DNA of 64,000 bases from Candidatus Saccharimonadota bacterium. Its GTDB lineage: Bacteria > Patescibacteriota > Saccharimonadia > Saccharimonadales > UBA4665. This document shows, in pieces, positions 34,201-41,334 of this stretch. The notes under the pieces are model-generated. The model was not told where the DNA came from. It searched no databases and saw nothing but the letters and a program-made list of their open reading frames with translations. Position 1 is the stretch's first letter; each line of letters begins with the position of its first letter. Where the stretch lies: NCBI GenBank assembly GCA_013289705.1, contig JABCZM010000007.1, positions 29,576 to 93,575 on the forward strand, written 5' to 3'. The translations under genes were made by a program, and so were the position numbers.

Positions 34201-34212
34201 GCTAGGAAAGAA

Positions 34213-34800
34213 ATGATTATTCGAGACATTTTATCGTTGGCTGCCGGACTTCTTGTCTTTTGGGCGTTTATACCGTACGGCCGAGATATTTTGCGCGGCA
34301 AAGTGTCCCCGGCTCGTTCGGCGCGGTTGATGTTTGCGGTGCTGATGATCGTGGCTATTTTGCAGCAGCATTCGCTGGGGGCTGGGCTGACCTTGGCCGT
34401 GAGCCTTGGTGAGGCTGCTGGTTCGTTAGCTATTTTATTTTTGTCGATTAAGTATGGCATGGGCGGCCTGCGTCGGCTCGACACCCTCTGTTATGGTCTG
34501 CTCGCGCTCGATATTGTAGTGTGGGTGACTACTGGGAATGCCTTGCTGGCGCTGTATTTGAGCATTATTGCCGATGTGATTGCGTTTTTCCCGACATTAC
34601 ATAAAACCTGGGTGAACCCAGCAAGCGAAACGGCATTTTTCTTCGCAACTGGCATTGCTGCACCCCTCCTAAACCTAGCTGCTGTCGGCCATTTTACCTA
34701 TAAAGTTGCACTATACCCGATTGCTTTGGCCATAGAAAATACCATAGAAGTAGCGCTCATCTATCGAAAGCAATTTTCACTGACTTTCGATAAAGACTAG
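34213..34800 (+). CDS. Multi-pass membrane protein, PQ-loop-like, paralogue B
   Basis: 195 aa, about seven hydrophobic helices. Same length and layout as the protein at 22102-22689: PYGRDILRGK versus PYIRDTLKGK near residue 22, and IIADVIAFFPTLHKTW versus IISDLIGALPTYRHIW near 125. AGGAAAG precedes the ATG. The two copies sit in different contexts, so one is probably a dispersed duplicate. Function unknown; a transporter fold is plausible. Confidence 0.75.
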   Translation: MIIRDILSLAAGLLVFWAFIPYGRDILRGKVSPARSARLMFAVLMIVAILQQHSLGAGLTLAVSLGEAAGSLAILFLSIKYGMGGLRRLDTLCYGLLALDIVVWVTTGNALLALYLSIIADVIAFFPTLHKTWVNPASETAFFFATGIAAPLLNLAAVGHFTYKVALYPIALAIENTIEVALIYRKQFSLTFDKD

Positions 34801-34816
34801 TCCCATACTGGGCAGT

Positions 34817-35047
34817 ATGAGCGAACGACAATCAGCGGCGAAAAAAGAAGGCACAGGTGAGAAAGGCTTGCGCTTTTTGCGCGATTTTAATCTGTTTGTC
34901 GGAGCGGCGGCGCTTGGTGGGGCAGTATTGTTGCCGCCATTGGCTGCGCCGCTCACCGTTTATGGCGCTTTCAATGTCGCGCAAGCTGGCGGCTTTGAAG
35001 TTGCGCACCGCGCTGCCAAAAAACACCGTAAAAAGTCGCCGGAGTAG
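34817..35047 (+). CDS. Small membrane protein, 76 aa
   Basis: Not recognised. Polar N-terminus (~1-27), a hydrophobic hairpin (~29-60, FVGAAALGGAVLLPPLAAPLT) and a basic C-terminus (RAAKKHRKKSPE). CATACT (34811-34816 minus a few nt) lies about 7 nt before the ATG. Possibly cotranscribed with the preceding membrane gene. Confidence 0.6.
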   Translation: MSERQSAAKKEGTGEKGLRFLRDFNLFVGAAALGGAVLLPPLAAPLTVYGAFNVAQAGGFEVAHRAAKKHRKKSPE

Positions 35048-35055
35048 CTAAAATA

Positions 35056-35084
35056 TTGACAAAACTAGCTAGATTAGCTAGAAT
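35056..35084 (+). promoter_or_regulatory. Promoter with tandem operator-like repeat, Phd/VapC operon
   Basis: TTGACA (35056-35061), 17-nt spacer, TAGAAT (35079-35084), then 6 nt to the ATG. TAGCTAGAT (35066-35074) and TAGCTAGAA (35075-35083) repeat in tandem over spacer and -10; each holds the palindrome CTAG. This is the place an autoregulating Phd-type antitoxin would bind. Confidence 0.75.
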
Positions 35085-35090
35085 TTAAAT

Positions 35091-35351
35091 ATGACAACTG
35101 CAAATGTCCACCAGGCCAAAACAAATCTGTCAAAACTGCTTGATGCTGCTGCGCGTGGCGAAAAAGTCGTTATTACGCGCCGAGGCCAGGGCCAGGTCAG
35201 TAGTTTCGTGCTTACACCCGTTAAGCAGGCCGCCAAAAAGTCGAAGATATTTGGTGCATATAAGGATAAAATCATCTTGGCGCCAGATTACGATGACGCC
35301 GATGCCGAGATCCTCGAAATGTTCGAGGAAAGCATTAACAAACCAATATGA
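35091..35351 (+). CDS. Phd/YefM-family antitoxin
   Basis: 86 aa. N-terminal VHQAKTNLSKLLDAAARGEKV and VITRRGQG are characteristic of the Phd/YefM DNA-binding fold; the C-terminal part (DDADAEILEMFEESINKPI) is acidic and would neutralise the toxin. Leaderless start 6 nt after the -10. Overlaps the PIN toxin by 4 nt (ATGA). Confidence 0.93.
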   Translation: MTTANVHQAKTNLSKLLDAAARGEKVVITRRGQGQVSSFVLTPVKQAAKKSKIFGAYKDKIILAPDYDDADAEILEMFEESINKPI

Positions 35352-35728
35352 TACTTCTTGATACAAATGCGCTCATCTGGCTTTTAACAGGTAGCCAGCA
35401 ACTGGGTGCTGTGGCTAGGACGACAATTGAAGCTGATCTAGCCACCTGTTATGTATCACAGGTTAGTTTGTGGGAAATTGCCACAAAAGCCGCTATTGGC
35501 AAGCTTGACCTTAAACTTGATGTGCCGCAGGTTATAGAAAAGGAAGGTTTTAGCTTGCTGCGATTACGTAATGAGCACATTAAAGCTTACCAAAAATTGC
35601 CGCTTCTTCACCGTGATCCCTTCGACCGCATGTTGATTGCTCAGGCGCAGGTAGAGCAAGTTAAACTACTCACTTCAGATGACATTTTCAAAAGCTATGA
35701 CGCCAAGATTGTTGACGCCAAGGTATAA
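35348..35728 (+). CDS. PIN-domain toxin (VapC family)
   Basis: 126 aa. Acidic residues of the active site: Asp5 in LLDTNALIW, Glu43 in SLWEIATKA, Asp91 region in HRDPFDRMLIAQA and Asp in LTSDDIF. The SLWEIAIK and HRDPFDR signature is the Sll0205-like PIN subgroup typically paired with Phd antitoxins. Second toxin-antitoxin system in the window, of a different antitoxin type from that at 1679. Confidence 0.93.
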   Translation: MILLDTNALIWLLTGSQQLGAVARTTIEADLATCYVSQVSLWEIATKAAIGKLDLKLDVPQVIEKEGFSLLRLRNEHIKAYQKLPLLHRDPFDRMLIAQAQVEQVKLLTSDDIFKSYDAKIVDAKV

Positions 35729-35737
35729 TGTAGGTTT

Positions 35738-36478
35738 ATGCAGTTATGTCTTAGTGATTACGATGGAGTGGCTTTTGATTTTGATGGCACGCTCGCCGAT
35801 AGTCATCACCACCACGAACAAACTCGCTTCGATTCGTTTACGGCCAATGGCTTCGGTGATATTACGATGGCCGAGCATCGAAAGGGGTATATGTATGGTA
35901 GTACTACTGCCGAAATTGTTGCCGGTGTGCTCAAAGCCGGTGGTAAACTCCCTGCGGATGCCGATCCCTACACCCATCCTATCGTCCAAAAGCTTATCAA
36001 AGATAAGCACGAGCTCTACAAAAAGGTGGCGAGTTTGGGTTTTGATGAAAAACCCGGTGCCGCAGCTCTTGTGCGTACCGTCGCAAAGTACTACGCCGAC
36101 AAACTAGCGATCGTCACTACCGCACTGTACAGTGAAGTCGTGCCGTTTCTCAAAAAGTATAATCTGGAAGATTTATTTGCGCATGACCGTGTTATTACTC
36201 ACGAAACTGTCGAAGCACTCGGGCTCAAGCCAAAAACAGCCCCCGATGCCTATCTGTTAGCCATGGAGCGTCTTGGCATCACCAATCCAAAGAGGCTGCT
36301 TGTCATTGAGGATGCTGTGACAGGGGTGGAGTCGGCTAAACGGGCTGAAGCAACTGTGCTCGCCCTTGGTACCAGCCTAGGTCGTGAAGATTTCTACGCC
36401 GAAACCGTAACGTTCCACCCAGACTATTTCGTACCTGATTTTGCATCTATTGAACTGATGTACCCAACAAATGTGTAA
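35738..36478 (+). CDS. HAD hydrolase, beta-phosphoglucomutase-like
   Basis: 246 aa. Motif I FDFDGTLADS, motif II Thr in AIVTTALYS, motif III Lys in GLKPKTAPDAYLLA and motif IV LLVIEDAVTGVESAKRA; a helical cap lies between I and II (~25-100). The IEDAVTGVESAKRA block is typical of PGMB-like sugar phosphatases/mutases. TATAAT (35724-35729) ends 8 nt before the ATG: leaderless. Confidence 0.9.
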   Translation: MQLCLSDYDGVAFDFDGTLADSHHHHEQTRFDSFTANGFGDITMAEHRKGYMYGSTTAEIVAGVLKAGGKLPADADPYTHPIVQKLIKDKHELYKKVASLGFDEKPGAAALVRTVAKYYADKLAIVTTALYSEVVPFLKKYNLEDLFAHDRVITHETVEALGLKPKTAPDAYLLAMERLGITNPKRLLVIEDAVTGVESAKRAEATVLALGTSLGREDFYAETVTFHPDYFVPDFASIELMYPTNV

Positions 36479-36558
36479 TTTATTTTACAGCTAAGCCACA
36501 AGCTTGTTTGGCATAATACAAGCACTGTTAAAAACAAGAATCTTTCCATAGCAAATGT

Positions 36559-36610
36559 GCCAATTTGTCTCCGCGGGATCGTTGTCGCCGGCTAATTGGC
36601 GGTCTTTTTT
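36559..36610 (+). terminator. Terminator/attenuator-like hairpin upstream of the aldo/keto reductase
   Basis: GCCAATT (36559-36565) pairs with AATTGGC (36594-36600), enclosing a GC-rich loop, followed by GGTC and six T. CATAAT at 36512-36517 upstream could start a ~95-nt RNA ending here. A further TATAAC near 36625 and GGGAGGGAG at 36641-36649 would serve the reductase gene. Either terminates the HAD transcript or attenuates the next gene. Confidence 0.55.
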
Positions 36611-36650
36611 GTTTTAGAAAATTCTATAACTTTACAGATAGGGAGGGAGT

Positions 36651-37526
36651 ATGGCAACAATGACTGATGCAAAACTTTCCGCACTAAATGCCGGCACAGT
36701 TAAGGTCGGCAATTTTATTGTCAACCGTATGGGGTTTGGTGCGATGCGGCTTACGGGGCAGGGCGTATGGGGTCCGCCGTCCGACATTGTAAACGCCAAA
36801 CGCGTGCTGGAGCGTGCGGTTGATCTTGATGTTAACTTTATTGATACCGCTGATGCCTACGGCCCAAAGGTATCCGAGCGACTCATTCGCGATGCGCTCT
36901 GGCCCTACGAAGGCATCATTATTGCTACCAAGGGTGGTTTGCTACGTGGCGGCCCAGGTGATTGGCGCCCCAACGGTTCACCAGAACACTTGCGCGCAGC
37001 TTGCGAAGCCAGCCTAGATCGTCTAGGTGTCGAACAAATCGTGCTGTATCAACTCCATCGCCCAGACCCGGATGTATCGTTCAAAAAGTCACTACAAGCA
37101 CTCATCACACTGCAGCAAGAGGGAAAAATCCGTCATATTGGGCTCAGTAATGTCAGCTTGGCACAATTGCAGCAAGCGCTCGACCTAACCCACATTGCGA
37201 GCGTCCAAAATCACTACAACATCGAACATCGTGTTGGTAGCGAACCCATTGTCGACTTTTGTGAACAGCAGGGTATAGCCTTTATTCCATATTTCCCCAT
37301 GGGCGGTGGTAGTAGTGACTATAATCGTACTGTTTTGCAGGTGATTGCCCATAAACATCATGCTAGTACGCACCAAATTGTCCTCGCTTGGCTTCTGGCT
37401 CACTCGCCAATCATATTGCCGATTCCTGGTACGAGTTCGATCAAGCATCTTGAGGCAAACATCGCTGCCGCCAGTATAAAACTCGACGAAAAAGATTTAG
37501 TTGCTTTAGATAGCCTGTCTGACTAG
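36651..37526 (+). CDS. Aldo/keto reductase
   Basis: 291-aa NADPH-dependent TIM-barrel oxidoreductase. Catalytic tetrad residues: Asp in FIDTADAYG, Tyr in the same block, Lys in IATKGGLL and His in YQLHRPDP. Ends with the usual IPGTSSIKHLEANIAA cofactor-binding segment. Strong Shine-Dalgarno (GGGAGGGAG) two nt before the ATG. Physiological substrate not predictable. Confidence 0.94.
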   Translation: MATMTDAKLSALNAGTVKVGNFIVNRMGFGAMRLTGQGVWGPPSDIVNAKRVLERAVDLDVNFIDTADAYGPKVSERLIRDALWPYEGIIIATKGGLLRGGPGDWRPNGSPEHLRAACEASLDRLGVEQIVLYQLHRPDPDVSFKKSLQALITLQQEGKIRHIGLSNVSLAQLQQALDLTHIASVQNHYNIEHRVGSEPIVDFCEQQGIAFIPYFPMGGGSSDYNRTVLQVIAHKHHASTHQIVLAWLLAHSPIILPIPGTSSIKHLEANIAAASIKLDEKDLVALDSLSD

Positions 37527-37574
37527 TCTCTGATTGCTCCGATTGAGGGCGCTTTTGTGATACGCTAGAAAGCA

Positions 37575-38582
37575 ATGAGTTCCGAGCAACCAAAGTCCGA
37601 CTTACGGGTAGTCACCATCGGTGGGGGTACAGGCAGTTTTACACTGTTGAGCGTGCTCAAAGAATACTTTAACGATCTTACCGCCATCGTTACCATGTCT
37701 GACAACGGTGGCTCTACTGGCCAACTGCGCGACGAACTTGGTGTGCTGCCTCCGGGCGATACCCGGCAGTGTCTGGTGGCGTTATCGGAATCACCAAAAG
37801 TGCGTGATCTGTTTAATTATCGTTTTGACGAAGGTAGTCTCGCTGGGCATTCGTTTGGCAATCTATTCCTAACAGCCCTCGAAAAAATGACCGGCAGCTT
37901 CGCCGAAGCTGTCGAGACCGCCAGCGAAGTGCTCAATGTACAGGGTCAGGTAATCCCAGCTACGCTCGACAACGTCCAGCTGAATCTCGCGTGGCCAGAT
38001 CATAACGTTGTACTGGAAGGCGAAGAAGTTATTGATGTCGAAGCCTTGCCCTATGACCCTCGCCAAGCGATTCTTAGCCTTGAGCCAGCTGCTCAGGCCA
38101 ATCCTGCCGCACTGGCTGCGATTGCAACCGCTGATCTCGTAGTGATTGCCCCCGGTGATTTATACACGTCACTCGGCGCAGTTCTGGTCGCCGATGGCTT
38201 CCGTGAGGTATTGGAAACCACAAAAGCAAAAGTCGTGTATATCTGTAATTTAGTGACCAAGAAAGGTCACACCGACGGTTTTGATGTTGCTGCCCACGCC
38301 GCCGAAATAGAACGATTCATTGGTGCTCCCGTGATCGATGTTGTATTTTACGATGATACCCAGCCACCAGATGACTTGCTAGAAAAATACGCCAAAAAGG
38401 GTGAATTTTGGGTTCAAACCAACGTGGAGACGCTAAAAAATCAACACTACCAGGCAATAGGCGGTAATTTTATAGCTTCCGCCAATGACACGCCATTAGC
38501 GAAGGGTGATCTGCTTGCTGCCCACCGGACGTTTATCCGCCACGATGCCGATGCCGTTGCTAAAAAACTCTTGGAGCTCTAA
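37575..38582 (+). CDS. yvcK: YvcK/CofD-like protein (gluconeogenesis factor family)
   Basis: 335 aa, Rossmann-like. Opens with VVTIGGGTGSFTLLSVLKE and TMSDNGGSTGQLRDELGVLPPGDTRQC, diagnostic of the YvcK/CofD family; ends with the FYDDTQPP and LLAAHRTFIRHDAD region. In Gram-positives YvcK binds UDP-GlcNAc and links metabolism to cell-wall synthesis and shape. Extended -10 TGATACGCT (37561-37566) ends 8 nt before the ATG: leaderless. Often next to whiA/rapZ in other bacteria; not here. Confidence 0.93.
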   Translation: MSSEQPKSDLRVVTIGGGTGSFTLLSVLKEYFNDLTAIVTMSDNGGSTGQLRDELGVLPPGDTRQCLVALSESPKVRDLFNYRFDEGSLAGHSFGNLFLTALEKMTGSFAEAVETASEVLNVQGQVIPATLDNVQLNLAWPDHNVVLEGEEVIDVEALPYDPRQAILSLEPAAQANPAALAAIATADLVVIAPGDLYTSLGAVLVADGFREVLETTKAKVVYICNLVTKKGHTDGFDVAAHAAEIERFIGAPVIDVVFYDDTQPPDDLLEKYAKKGEFWVQTNVETLKNQHYQAIGGNFIASANDTPLAKGDLLAAHRTFIRHDADAVAKKLLEL

Positions 38583-38585
38583 CCC

Positions 38586-39203
38586 ATGAACGATGACTCG
38601 CAACTGCTCGTTGGTATCGATCTCGATTACACACTGCTCGATGTCGATAGGTTTTTTTATGACAATGTCTTGCCGGCGCTCTGCGAGGCGTATCCGGAAG
38701 TCGTTGAGCGTGAGGCTTTTATTAGCTCGATGAATGATTTCCGTCAGAACTTTGGCCCAGCCAACGAATATGATTTTTTTGGTCAAATAACTTCGATGGG
38801 GCTGGATGCCGATGCCGTCGAGGCCCATATCGAAGCGGCAGTTACCGGCCATGACTTTTTACGCCCTGGTGCCGCCGATTTTGTAGCACTGCAACTGCAA
38901 AACCAGCATGACGTTAGAATTATCACCATCGGTGTTGATCGTTACCAACTGTTCAAAAAACGCTGTATACCACTCTTAAACGGTGTGCCTGTTCATGTAA
39001 TTCGTGAAGCAAAAGGCGCCTTCATTGCCAAAGAATTCGATGGACGCCATGGCTACATGGTAGACGATAAACTCCTAGTTGATTTACCTAAAACCATCAA
39101 ACCAATCTATATTCGTAGTCGCAAAAGCGAAAACCTCCCCGATGACGCGTTCGATGGTTTTTCCGAACTCCTCGCAACCGGCCCAGCCGAACTCATTAAC
39201 TAG
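38586..39203 (+). CDS. HAD-like hydrolase, 205 aa
   Basis: Motif I DLDYTLLDVD (D-x-D), motif II position in IITIGVDRYQL, Lys in EAKGAFI and acidic motif IV in HGYMVDDKLLVDL. Thr of motif II is not clearly present and the last motif is short, so activity may be reduced or specialised. Starts 3 nt after yvcK, hence cotranscribed with it. Confidence 0.8.
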   Translation: MNDDSQLLVGIDLDYTLLDVDRFFYDNVLPALCEAYPEVVEREAFISSMNDFRQNFGPANEYDFFGQITSMGLDADAVEAHIEAAVTGHDFLRPGAADFVALQLQNQHDVRIITIGVDRYQLFKKRCIPLLNGVPVHVIREAKGAFIAKEFDGRHGYMVDDKLLVDLPKTIKPIYIRSRKSENLPDDAFDGFSELLATGPAELIN

Positions 39204-39359
39204 CTACCTGACTACAACCTACCTCCGGACTCTGGTGGGTTAGGAGGGACCCGCTGTGCGGAACGCAGCGAGCGCAGCGGGAGGACACCTGGAGTGACAG
39301 AACCCGGACCCAAGTTGCAGCTATTTGAGATAAATAATATTGCGTTAATAGCAATAATA
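39204..39359. other. Intergenic region with GC-rich hairpin
   Basis: CCCGCT (39250-39255) pairs with AGCGGG (39276-39281), with GCG/CGC continuing inside. No U-tract follows. The stretch is much GC-richer than flanking DNA. No ORF. May be a weak terminator for the 38586 gene or part of a small RNA. Confidence 0.5.
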
Positions 39360-39388
39360 TTGACAAAATGCTTGTGTTTTGCTAGTGT
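39360..39388 (+). promoter_or_regulatory. Promoter with leaderless GTG start
   Basis: TTGACA (39360-39365), 17-nt spacer, TAGTGT (39383-39388) with extended TGC. Ends 7 nt before GTG 39396, the only sensible start since ATG 39394 runs into TGA. Confidence 0.75.
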
Positions 39389-39395
39389 TTAGTAT

Positions 39396-39665
39396 GTGAG
39401 TATCAAAAAACAAATAAAAAAACTAGAACATTATGAACTCAAGCACCGTAGCGGGCTTGAGCGCTGCAGCACCATGGTACTCGTGCTGGCAACGTTATTT
39501 AGTTTGAGCAATCTAGTGCACGATCGTACACAAAGCCTCAAAAAAGACGTTATTGTGTTCTCGAACTTCGTCATCAACCCAGCCAACACCGAACGTAATG
39601 AAACCGTGCGGATGCCTGTCAAGTTTGATGATGGCCTTCGCGCACCAGCGACAGCAGGCAAATAA
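39396..39665 (+). CDS. Small membrane-associated protein, 89 aa
   Basis: Not recognised. Basic N-terminus (SIKKQIKKLEHYELKHRSG), one moderate hydrophobic helix (~25-41, CSTMVLVLATLFSLSNLV), then a strand-like segment (DVIVFSNFVINPAN) that would be outside. GTG start with its own strong promoter. Followed by another membrane-anchored unknown with its own similar promoter, suggesting co-regulation. Confidence 0.65.
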   Translation: MSIKKQIKKLEHYELKHRSGLERCSTMVLVLATLFSLSNLVHDRTQSLKKDVIVFSNFVINPANTERNETVRMPVKFDDGLRAPATAGK

Positions 39666-39694
39666 TTGACAAAAATAAAGGAAAGTAGTATAGT
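39666..39694 (+). promoter_or_regulatory. Promoter of the 231-aa anchored protein
   Basis: TTGACA (39666-39671), 17-nt spacer, TATAGT (39689-39694), 6 nt to ATG 39701. Near-consensus and leaderless in form. Confidence 0.8.
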
Positions 39695-39700
39695 AAAGCC

Positions 39701-40396
39701 ATGACCAATCAGACATACTTACATGATACGCAACCTGTACCACAAAATCCCGGGCCAAACTATGCTGCTCGTTGGGCCGGTGTCTTACTTGCAGGAGCGG
39801 GCGTTATCACTGCTGCAGCCGTGGGCTATACCAAGGCCGAGACGGCGTACGATCGTCATGACCGTGCTGAGCATAATAAAGCAGTATTTAATAAGGTAGA
39901 AACTATGTCTGGGAACTCATTCCGGATCAAGAGTGGTGCCACAATCCGTTACAGTCCTGATATATTCAATGATGACGGCAGTACCGGTACGGTGGGTAAC
40001 GCGTATGAAGTTGTGCCTGAAGGACAAGAAGTTATTGCAATTAACCCCCTAGAGTATAAAGCGGGTAATCAGATTTGGCTTGGTTTTACAGATATCGACA
40101 CCAAGAGTGTGGGTTCGAAGCATGGCAGAGAGGTACACACTGTTTGGGTTGATAAGACGGCTTTGGAATCACAATCTGGCGCTGAAGGCCCTTACATTGT
40201 CGAAGTTAATAACCCCAATAGTAATGCCGATACGAATGTCTCAACTGATATCCCTATTTCGCTTGAGTTAAATGGTGACATTCGAAACAGTGATACCGGC
40301 ATAATCGAAGACAATGCGGCTCTATCGTTTCAAATGCCTGAACATGAAGTGCAACAACTTATTAATGCGGGCATAGGCCAACAGAACACTAACTGA
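39701..40396 (+). CDS. Hypothetical membrane-anchored protein, 231 aa
   Basis: Not recognised. A cytoplasmic Pro/Gln-rich start (~1-22), one membrane helix (~24-44, AGVLLAGAGVITAAAVGY), then a ~185-residue outer domain with strands such as SFRIKSGATIRYSP and EVHTVWVDK, reminiscent of an SH3-like cell-wall-binding fold but too loose to call. Asn/Asp/Thr-rich near the end. Its transcript ends at the terminator at 40465-40493. Confidence 0.7.
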   Translation: MTNQTYLHDTQPVPQNPGPNYAARWAGVLLAGAGVITAAAVGYTKAETAYDRHDRAEHNKAVFNKVETMSGNSFRIKSGATIRYSPDIFNDDGSTGTVGNAYEVVPEGQEVIAINPLEYKAGNQIWLGFTDIDTKSVGSKHGREVHTVWVDKTALESQSGAEGPYIVEVNNPNSNADTNVSTDIPISLELNGDIRNSDTGIIEDNAALSFQMPEHEVQQLINAGIGQQNTN

Positions 40397-40464
40397 TATT
40401 AGTGCCTAGTCTAAGGCTCCGGCGCTATATGTGGCGGTGTGGCGTAACAGTTTTGAACCTGTGG

Positions 40465-40493
40465 AAAAGTGGTGTAGGAAACACCACTTTTTT
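40465..40493 (+). terminator. Rho-independent terminator before the dcw cluster
   Basis: AAAAGTGGTGT - AGGAA - ACACCACTTTTTT: an 11-bp stem with a 5-nt loop and a T-run. Separates the 39701 gene from mraZ. Confidence 0.92.
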
Positions 40494-40507
40494 ATGTACT
40501 TGTGGCT

Positions 40508-40548
40508 TGTATGTGGGGATAGGTGGGGAGTAGACTGATTCCAGTGGG
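40508..40548 (+). promoter_or_regulatory. mraZ promoter with TGGG boxes (MraZ operator)
   Basis: TGGGG at 40514-40518 and 40524-40528 (10-nt period) and TGGG at 40545-40548 (21 nt on). MraZ binds TGGG direct repeats about 10 nt apart in its own promoter in E. coli. A candidate promoter TTGTAT (40508-40513), 17 nt, TAGACT (40531-40536) places two boxes between -35 and -10, so binding would repress the dcw operon. Confidence 0.65.
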
Positions 40549-40614
40549 TAAAGATAGGTAGCCAAAACAGCTGCCGGAAAAAATAAACACCACTAGAGCA
40601 TTAACACTAATACC

Positions 40615-40986
40615 ATGGCCACAGTAGATTACTTCGAGCGCAAGCTAGACGAGAAGCGGCGGTTAACCATACCGACCGAACTTCGTGATACGTTTGCAAA
40701 CGGGGCAGTCGTCACTCGCGGATTCGGCAAGTATCTGCACCTCTATCCAAAGGCGGTGTGGGACAACTTGGTAGAGCCGCGGCTGGAAGGCGACATTCTG
40801 GATGAACGCGTTGCAGATCTGAACATTCAATTTCGAATGGGTAAGATTGATACCGCGCCGGATGGCAAGCAGGGCCGTATCACGCTTGAGCAGCATTTGC
40901 TCGACTTCGCAAACATCAAAAAAGATGTAATTGCGGTTGGCGTGGGTAGCAGGTATTGGCGTTTGATGGCTCCACCGAAAGAGTAA
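40615..40986 (+). CDS. mraZ: Transcriptional regulator MraZ
   Basis: 123 aa, two SpoVT/AbrB-like halves. YFERKLDEKRRLTIPTELRD (~5-24) and GKQGRITLEQHLLDFANIKKDVIAVG (~80-105) are the duplicated DNA-binding motifs. First gene of the division/cell-wall cluster and expected to repress it via the TGGG boxes upstream. A ~70-nt leader separates the promoter from the ATG, without an obvious ribosome-binding site. Confidence 0.95.
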   Translation: MATVDYFERKLDEKRRLTIPTELRDTFANGAVVTRGFGKYLHLYPKAVWDNLVEPRLEGDILDERVADLNIQFRMGKIDTAPDGKQGRITLEQHLLDFANIKKDVIAVGVGSRYWRLMAPPKE

Positions 40987-41334
40987 ATGCCCTCATCGGT
41001 GCGTTCGTACTTTAACAACAAGATTAGAAAACCGAAAAAGCTTCAACTGTCCACGGACAGGGAAGGGCGACCTCGATAGTAGCTATTCGACAATCAACAA
41101 GTGGTAACTGGGGCACCACTCTAAAAACCCTTGCACCTTTCTCTAAAACACCTCCCAAAACTCCACCTCACACATAAGTCTCTCAAACTTCGCTCCGTGA
41201 AATTACATATGACATGGAGCAGACAAAAACAAAAACATCCAAAAAAACAAAAAGTTGATTGTCGATTAGGTGCTCTCGAACAGAATATAATTTCTAGAGT
41301 TAAAATAAACACCAAAATAAACATAAAAAGTGCG
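40987..41334. other. mraZ-rsmH intergenic region without a clear gene
   Basis: A/C-rich stretch. A perfect small palindrome CTGTCC-AC-GGACAG lies near 41048-41061, and TATAAT near 41285-41290 could start a secondary transcript for rsmH. An ATG at 40987 abutting the mraZ stop opens a 30-codon basic ORF ending near 41079; I cannot support it as a gene. Confidence 0.5.

Noticed and set aside
40987..41079. 30-codon basic ORF abutting the mraZ stop
   Set aside because: No homology or ribosome-binding site seen; a short ORF of this length is expected by chance. Conservation in relatives would change this view.
41131..41334. N-terminal extension of RsmH
   Set aside because: Lys/His/Gln-rich low-complexity sequence with no family similarity, while ATG 41335 leads directly into the conserved N-terminus.
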